This document shows, one piece after another, positions 57,271 to 64,000 of a stretch of DNA of 64,000 bases. Position 1 is the stretch's first letter. Each line of letters starts with the position of its first letter. The stretch lies in contig NC_091260.1 of NCBI RefSeq assembly GCF_042477335.2, positions 46,581,001 to 46,645,000 of the forward strand, read 5' to 3'. Under the pieces are notes generated by a model. The model ran no database searches, had not been told where the DNA came from, and saw only the letters and a list, made by a program, of their open reading frames with translations. Source of the DNA: Ovis canadensis. Taxonomy: Eukaryota > Chordata > Mammalia > Artiodactyla > Bovidae. The translations under genes and the position numbers were made by a program.

Positions 57271-57410
57271 CTGGAAAACATGGACTTTCCTTCAAGCCAT
57301 CTGTCAAGAGTCAAAACATGCCTAAGAGAAGAATTTCTTTCATATAAATACAATAAATGTTAAAGACTGCTTTACATCTATTGAATTCTTAAAAATTACT
57401 CTGTTTCTAG

Positions 57411-57549
57411 GTTTCATTTCCTGGCAGGAGAGCCCAGAGGAGAAGTCCTTGATAACTCTTTCACTGGAGGAGTGTGTAGAACTGTCAAAAGCAGTAGAGC
57501 AAGTAATCCATACCGTGTTGCGGCCAATCTAGAAAATGTCAACTTTGAG
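57411..57549 (+). CDS. C6: C6 coding exon 5: MACPF domain, N-terminal part
   Basis: The acceptor is CTCTGTTTCTAG and the donor GAG|GTACGA. The two carried bases plus 139 give residues 196-242, beginning GFHFLAGEPRGEVLDNSFTG, which fits the start of the C6 MACPF domain. The exon lies about 150 bases downstream of a diverged LTR-like fragment in the preceding intron. Confidence 0.95.
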
Positions 57550-57654
57550 GTACGACAACCTATCTTGAGGGCATTCCAAATGCCAATGGTGATTATAAGC
57601 TAAATTTCAATGAAAAGAGAGTCATGAAGGAAGGGACAGAATAAAAAGGTAATG

Positions 57655-57845
57655 AGCATTCTTCATCACTATCATGTGCTGACATTTATTCCTTCCACAG
57701 CTCAGTAATGTCCGTGTTTTCATCCTCAATTCACAGATGGAAAACAAGGAAACTAAATTGCCCAAAGTTAAGCATCTATCAAGTAGTTGGGTTCAAGATT
57801 TAAGCACAACTTTTCCAAATTCCAGAGTCCATGCTTTCTCCCATG
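57655..57845 (+). repeat. MIR-like SINE relic
   Basis: 'aattcacagatggaaaacaaggaaactaaattgccc' in sense MIR order. Confidence 0.65.
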
Positions 57846-60800
57846 AACAAATAGCTATACTAGGTCCCCACTCAGATAAATGACTTGGTGTATTCAGAAT
57901 CTTCTACCATAGTTCTCTCAGATAACCACAAAATTTAGACATAAAACACATTTTAAAAATCCAGATGAATTTAAGCATAATGGGGGTAATTCTACTTACC
58001 TTCCATCCCATTCTACTAGTTGGTTTGGTTTTCTTTTCATTTTTCTGAGTCATAAGGAGCAGTGTGTTATATATTCTTAGAATCTATCCCAGCGCCTTAC
58101 ACATGATAAGTACTCCATACTTGCTGAACTAAAGTAAACAGTTTGTTTCTTCTCATTTATGATAAGGCAAACAGGAAAGACAGGACTTTAATTGTTGTAT
58201 CCATGCATACAAATTTGACATGCTAGGGAGAATTTCAGAAAATCTAATGATTTCTGAGACCACTTTTCAGATAATATGAATTCAGCAAATCATTCGATCC
58301 TTTAAAAAAAAAGATTATATTCATATAAATACAGTCATTTTCCAATTTGACAAACTCGACTTAAAAACCATCTAATACATATTAATGGATACAGTCTTGG
58401 AATCCAACTGTCAAGTTCAAACTCCTCTGGGGAGACTTACCTTGGGAAGTCCCACCTCTGCCTGGAAGTAAATGTGACTAGAGTAACAAGTGACCCTGAG
58501 CAGGTAAAGAAAATCCTCGCTCTCTCGCCACAGATCCAGCAGATGCTAACCCCAGAGGATTCACTACCACCAAGGGAGGTAGAGAAGGTCTTGCTGGAAT
58601 GCTGAAAAAGAACTCAGAAGAGACATATTTCCAAAGAAAAGATAGCATCAAAAATTCTGTCAATGATGGAAGATGTATTCTATTCTTAAGATGTAGGCTT
58701 TGTAGGAGCTAAAACCCAAATGTTTATATACATTATTGTTATGTTGAAGGAAGTTTTCTAGCTCCTAAACAACCAATCCATTAACTTACTTTCAAAATAA
58801 ATAACTCCCCCCCCCAAAAAAAATACTGCCTATACTCTCAGCAAGCATCTCTTTTATACAGTTTTACAAGTAAAAAATCTTGGCTCAACACATGATAGTA
58901 AAATATGGGCAGAGTTAACACTTTACGCTTAAGTAATACTATGAGTTTTACTCAAGTGCCATAACAACCTTCCCAGAAAGAGAAATTTACTTTATGTTCC
59001 TCTTATTAATAATAGGATATTTAAGATAATTGAAGTTAGAAACCTTCTCAGAGTAATGCAGCAAGTAAATGGCACAGTGAATGAGAATTTGTGCCAGATG
59101 AGACCTTGATAATAAAGTATCAAGAAAGATATTAATGACTCTACAACAAGTGCCAGGTCTGAGTACCTGTCATAAACTCTCATTTAAAAGTTATCACCTG
59201 TGAAGTTCACCAATGATGTGCTAGAGTCAGCTTTTCCAGCTTACAAAAGCCAACTGTTAAATTTTCAAGACTTTTGTAAGCTGATTATTAAACATGACCA
59301 TTATTAGATATTAAATATATGATCTTAAATTAAGATTAAATAAAGATATTAAATTAAAACAAAGATATTAAAAACACATGATAATTACTCAAAATATATC
59401 ACTTCTCAATTATTTTGGCACATTTGACCACGAATCTATGCTCTTGAAGCTACTTGCATTTATTGTATCATAAAAGTACTACGTAATAATTTGCAGGACA
59501 CAACACTTAACCGTCAATGCCAATTGGCAGTCCTTGCTAATTGTTAAAAACCATTAGCTTCCCCACCCCCCCAAAAAATAATAATTTGCTACTGTGCATC
59601 TTTTTCCAAGTTTGAATTCAAGAGTATCACATAGGTAGTTAGCTTGAAATCAGCATAGTAGGAATATATACAGCAAGAGAAAGGCCAATGCTGTAGTATT
59701 AAATCACAGGGTTTTTTGTTGTTTATTTCCCCCCCTCAGACAATTGGTTTTTAAACATTTACCCGCAGAATACTGGATCTACCCATGTAACTTAGTAACC
59801 CAAGCCTGCATGCCAAGTTTCATCAGGAAATAACAGCCTGAAATTCCTCATTCAGAAGAAAGTATATTCTTTTCGTTATCCATGTAGTTCTGAAACTCGT
59901 TCTACCTTAAGAAGCTACCTGAGTTGGTCTCTATCTATATGCAATTGGGCTGTAGGTAAGATTCAACTGCTGAGGAAGGTTTGAAAATGACCAGAGCCAA
60001 GGTCACTTACTTTCCTTACAGTAGCTCACTTTCCACTGACCCCTGTTAGCAAGCTATTACTTTGTTCATGCCATTAACAGGCATCTGTGCAAATCTAAGC
60101 TATTCCTCACTGAAAACAGCAGAGGAAGAGAAATTCAGCAGGCATCTGACTTCCATTCTTCTACAGTATCAGAGCATATTGAGACAATGGAATTCATGAG
60201 CTGGCTGGTACACAAAGATTAGAGAAGGCTGCTGAATGGAAGGCAGTTGGACAGGAAGTCAGAATGGAAGACGGTAGGAAGAATCTTGCCCCTCAGGGGT
60301 CTCCCAAGTGCTAAATGCAGAGCTCTGTCACAGTACGACCCCTGCACCAGTCCCCAGAGTTGTATCACTATCTCAGGACACCTCATCTCTTTTCTTAAGA
60401 GTTGCTGCTTGCTACTGGCTGGACGCTAAGTACTTACTGTCACCAGCAAAGTACAGAGCGCAGTTATCACTAGTCTTTTTGATTCTTACCAATATACTGA
60501 CCTACCTAGATAACATTTCTTGCTGCATCCTAAAGCCTGAAAGACTTCAAAGGTCTGAAGTGCCCCAAAGCCTCTCCAAATCCCTTGTGAAATTCATAAC
60601 TTTAGGTTCTGTCTCTAACCCTCACATCACAAGCAACCAAGGGTCACCATCCTGTCCATTCCCCCAGCCTCTCTCAACTGTTTTCTACCCCTCCCTACAA
60701 ACCCAGCTCCTTTCTTCAGATACAAAAGTGAAATGTCGACACATGTCAAGCTCTAGGAGGTCATCAGCCCACAAGATCCACAGATAGTCAGGATGGACTA

Positions 60801-62339
60801 GAAATAAGATGTAAAATGGGGATTAAAACCTTTTTCCCAGAGTTTGCTTAACATCTCTTTCTGGGAAAAGCTAGGAAGATGAAGCTAATCAGAGCTCACC
60901 AGCTGTTCTTTACACATCATGAAAAGAACTCATCTTTCTCCTTTTGAAATTGTCTTGGCTTTCCATATTCCTGTTCATGGAACAGCATTCCCATTCATTA
61001 TTTCTCTCTCTCTTCCCACCCCTGCCCCCGCCCCCACAGGCACATGAACACACACACACATACACCTCTTAGTCAACAACTTCTGTTGATTTACCTCCTA
61101 AATATCTTTCAAATCCACCACTTTGTCTCTACCCAACCAATGTTGCCCTCGATCTGGCCATTCTTCTGTTTCAACTTTTTTGCAACAGTTTTTTAAACTG
61201 CTCTCCTTGCCTCTAGTTTAGCTACAGTTAATATGATCTTTGCAAAACAATATGTGGCATCCCCAATTTTTCAATCCTTCAATTAATATTGTTAAAGAAC
61301 TTATTAGATGCAAAATCTTGCCTTTAGAAGTCAATTCAAATGCTTTATCAGAATATAGGAGGCCTGGCCCCAGTTTCCCAGTTCAATTTTTCAGCATTGC
61401 TCAGCGATAAACTTGCTTTCTCACCAAGCTAACATACATGGTCAGATTTTCTCTGAGCTTCTTCCCAGGATACCCAATGTCCTTACTTTATATGCAAATA
61501 TATTTTTTCTTTAAGTTGACACATCTTTTCTTACATGAGAGTTAATTTATAAAACTAAATATTTGTAGTCAAGCTTTTTAAACAAATATTAAAGAAATGT
61601 CAGCAACTACATTTAATTATGGTTGTATTGCTTTGTTGTTAATGGATGCACTTCATTTTTGGACATTTTAAAAGCTAACTAGCATGCACTGCAATGTCTC
61701 AAAGGAATCCTGAACTTTTGACTGTATTTTACTGTTGAGCAAGACTCTCTTGCAGCTGGGTTATTTCTTCCCTTGACTAATTGTGCAAGCTATTTAACTA
61801 TGACATGTGGTTTGCCTCACAGTGCATTTTAATATTAAATAATTTAAAACAAGAGTTTTTTTCATTACCAACAAAACAAGCACTTTTAACATAAAGAGGT
61901 ACTCTTCAATCAATCAAATTTGCAATTTTTAAAAATTTGTCCATTGTTCTCTTATTAGCATAACCATAGCAAGGGTTTACCTTGTGCTTGGAAAATTCAT
62001 CAAGGACTCATAATTCAAGTTTCACTGGCTGCTTTTTCTCTTCCTCCCAGACCCGGTCAGATGAAAACCGATCACCACTTACCAGACAGAACCAATGGAT
62101 TATTGGTGATTTGTTCTCTGTCTTGCAGACTTGGCCAGTGAAGTGCTAATGCCTAGTATATGAATAAGTCTGAGGGGTTCAGGATGGAGCCAGAGCAGAG
62201 TAGGACAAGATCTGCCCTCCACTTTTCTAGGTCTCAATTTTCTGAAAGATACCTTCCATTAGCTTAAAAAGAGCATCAAATTCACAGGCAGACTAAACTA
62301 GGTCTGTGTTCTTGTCACCTCACTAAATCTCAGTTTAGG

Positions 62340-62570
62340 AGTCATTTCCTTGATGGTAACTTCCCTAGTATTGCCTCTCTGAATGTTATAGTTATTTGTG
62401 GCAATCCCGTTGGAAACATAATGCTACTCTCATTGAGTGTCTGATTGTCTCTCTCCCTCACTAAACTATTAACTTCCTGAAGACACGGACTAATACTATT
62501 CCTTGTTCTCTAGGAAAATGGGTCCACAATAACTGTTTACTGAATGCATCAATGAATGAATGATCATTGG
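62340..62570 (-). repeat. L2-like relic, antisense
   Basis: 'taaactattaacttcctgaagacacgg' and the tail 'actgaatgcatcaatgaatgaatga' are typical of reversed L2. Confidence 0.6.
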
Positions 62571-62636
62571 ATTAGGTGTTCACAAATAGCTCTAATTTCC
62601 TAAATTACGTTTTATTTCTTGTGGATTTTCCTCCAG

Positions 62637-62837
62637 GTGCAAACTAAAGAAGATGATTTGGAAACAGATTTCTACGATGATTTAATTGCCCTTGAAGATA
62701 ATAAACATCAAGAAGCCTTAGGTTCTAGCCAAGCTACGGGCTCTTTTCATGTACCGATTTTCTATTCCTCAAAGAGAAGTCGAAGCAGCTCCCATACTTC
62801 TGCCTTCAAACAAGCCATTCAAGCCTCCCACAAAACG
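62637..62837 (+). CDS. C6: C6 coding exon 6: MACPF domain, continued
   Basis: The exon follows TTTTCCTCCAG and ends ACG|GTAATA, giving 67 codons (residues 243-309) in phase 0 on both sides. The segment includes VPIFYSSKR and AFKQAIQASHK, both typical of C6 MACPF, and an acidic stretch near its start. The donor is weaker than the others. No later exon lies in the remaining 1.1 kb, so the rest of MACPF, the EGF-like, third TSP1, sushi and factor I modules are outside the window. Confidence 0.93.
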
Positions 62838-64000
62838 GTAATAAAAGTGGTTCTTGATCTTTTTAATTTTTCCTGAAAAATAACACTGATTCCAGCAATC
62901 ATGCAAGGAGAAGGAGATCATTTTAATATCAAATAGTAGGATTTCTAACATAGATTTAAGTAGACTTACTTTTTTTGTTGTTATAGCCCACTTCAAAAGT
63001 TATAGAGATAATAATGCCTTTTTTGCAAGCATTTGGCTGTGCTTGTGGTTGTGTTCTTGCTATTTTAACTTTTGTCTTATTATTTTAAGCGCATTTCTTA
63101 TAAACCACATGTAACAGAATATTGTTTTTTTTTTAACATAATCTGACAGTCTAGGGTCTTTGCTGGAGAAATTCAGCCAACTTCTATTTAGTATCTTTCT
63201 GAAATATTTAATCATGCTCCTTTCCTCTTTAATGTGTCTCACTCATTTAACTTTGTTGCTAGTTTCTTGTTTCTTTACTTTTCTTTGTCACATTTCTTCT
63301 TACTTTTTTTGGTCATTTTGGAAGTTCTACTAAACTTTTAAATTCTGCTGGTACTTACCTTTCTCTGGTTAATGCACATAATTAAACCAATGTCTTTCTT
63401 TTATTCCATAAGGTAATATATAGCCTCCACCAAAGGATTAATCATTTTTCTACTCCCCGCATTCCATTCCCACAATCTCCTAGCAAACATATTTGCTTCT
63501 TTCTTTCCCCACCACTACCACCACAAGCCTCCAAAGCCTTCAGTTTTATTGAGATAGAATCTTTGTATTCCAAGCTATTCCTAGGGATTGTTTTGTATTC
63601 TTTTTTATATTATATATGTTCATTAGTCATTTATTCTGGATCCCATCTTCCCTATTAACGATTCCTCACATAATACTGATAAATTCCAGTTCAGAACATG
63701 TATTTTGCATTTGTGTATTTCTTTGTATGTGTGTATGTGTATATATATTACATAGGTCTATATCCCATATACATGCTCATCACCACTTCTTCTTTCATCT
63801 TCCCTTTCTTGAGATCCTGTTCTCATTCAATTGCCATATTTCCAGTGTTTTCTTTAGGTAGGATACATGCAAAGTATATTCCCTAAATCCTTATATATAT
63901 ACAAATGTCTGTCTTTTCATTGAACAATAAAGATGCAAAATATCTTGACTGGAAAAAGGAATCTTGGAACACAGTCTTCTTTTCTTGATAGCTGGTGGAT
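62838..64000 (+). other. C6: start of C6 intron after coding exon 6
   Basis: AT- and pyrimidine-rich sequence running off the window. A short stretch at about 63530-63565 resembles the reverse of an old L1 3' end. No further exon was found. Confidence 0.8.

Larger units (their letters stand above)
52866..57410 (+). other. C6: C6 intron after coding exon 4
   Basis: It contains a Bov-tA fragment, a BovB tail, a CA microsatellite, an LTR-like repeat in two pieces, a Bov-tA and a MIR relic. I see nothing in 52866-53737. 54067-55330 holds only an antisense open frame of unknown meaning (54229-54777). Confidence 0.9.
57550..62636 (+). other. C6: C6 intron after coding exon 5, mostly unique sequence
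   Basis: It has a MIR relic near its start and an L2-like relic near its end. The 4.5 kb between (57846-62339) has no young insertion, unlike the other long introns. A CA/C-rich tract lies at about 61010-61070. A 159-codon open frame at 60308-60787 has no recognised homology. Confidence 0.88.
37865..64000 (+). other. C6: complement component C6 gene, 5' part (continues past the right edge)
   Basis: Six exons joined at GT-AG sites encode 309 residues in one frame (143 coding bases in the first, then 157, 145, 142, 139 and 201). The product is recognised as complement C6, a secreted plasma protein, made mainly in liver, that binds C5b and starts the membrane attack complex. Domain order read from the translation: signal peptide 1-21, TSP1 about 22-79, TSP1 about 81-134, LDLR class A about 138-175, then the start of MACPF. 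The family protein is about 930 residues, so only the first third is here. C7 and C8 are relatives, but the first-exon sequence and the TSP1-TSP1-LDLRA order with these residues fit C6. No stop or frameshift is seen in the six exons. Confidence 0.95.

Noticed and set aside
60308-60787. 159-codon + strand open frame in a C6 intron
   Set aside because: No recognised motif or domain, no splice or promoter context, and composition of ordinary intron sequence. Likely chance.
1-64000. Bacterial or phage systems, CRISPR arrays, integrons
   Set aside because: No spaced direct repeats of the right size, no dense coding and no prokaryotic gene structure; everything points to a ruminant nuclear genome.

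Overview
The window is nuclear DNA from a ruminant, most likely cattle or a close relative. The evidence is the repeat content. There are many tRNA-derived Bov-tA and Bov-A2 SINEs, many BovB (RTE-type) LINEs ending in the ruminant-typical CTGAACTGAA tail, and several young L1 elements of the bovine L1-BT type. There are no bacterial-style operons, CRISPR arrays or compact gene blocks. All assignments come from reading the sequence and from family knowledge; no search was run.

The only host protein gene I can support is the 5' part of complement component C6, on the + strand in the right-hand 26 kb. Six coding exons (37865-38027, 40021-40177, 41743-41887, 52724-52865, 57411-57549, 62637-62837) have GT-AG borders and join in one frame for exactly 309 codons. 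They give a 21-residue signal peptide, two thrombospondin type 1 repeats, an LDL-receptor class A module and the start of the MACPF domain. The rest of the gene lies past the right edge. A TATA motif followed by a consensus 5' splice site near 31.4 kb is offered as a possible promoter and untranslated first exon.

Positions 1-31 kb look intergenic and are mostly mobile elements. These include a near full-length but broken L1-BT at 581-7124 with three roughly 145 bp tandem units in its 5' region, a 1.3 kb L1 at 17.3-18.6 kb, and BovB elements of several ages, two of which form a tail-to-tail inverted pair at 24.6-26.2 kb. There is also a candidate LTR at 21.9 kb and a small fragment of a retroviral gag matrix gene at 30.6 kb. 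Between 31 and 38 kb lie nested SINEs inside an older L1, and one BovB inserted head-to-head into another, making an inverted repeat of about 1 kb per arm.

The C6 introns carry more insertions. The largest intron (41888-52723) holds a 3.8 kb antisense L1 with an almost intact ORF2, bounded by a 12-13 bp target-site duplication. Intron 52866-57410 holds an LTR-like repeat present in two partial copies. No tRNA, rRNA or other RNA gene was recognised.

The strongest new observations are: the same one-base loss at one A-run in ORF2 of two separate L1 copies, while a third keeps the intact frame; the two BovB inverted repeats; the L1 5' tandem units; the gag relic; and the candidate C6 first exon. 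I found no clearly new biological system.
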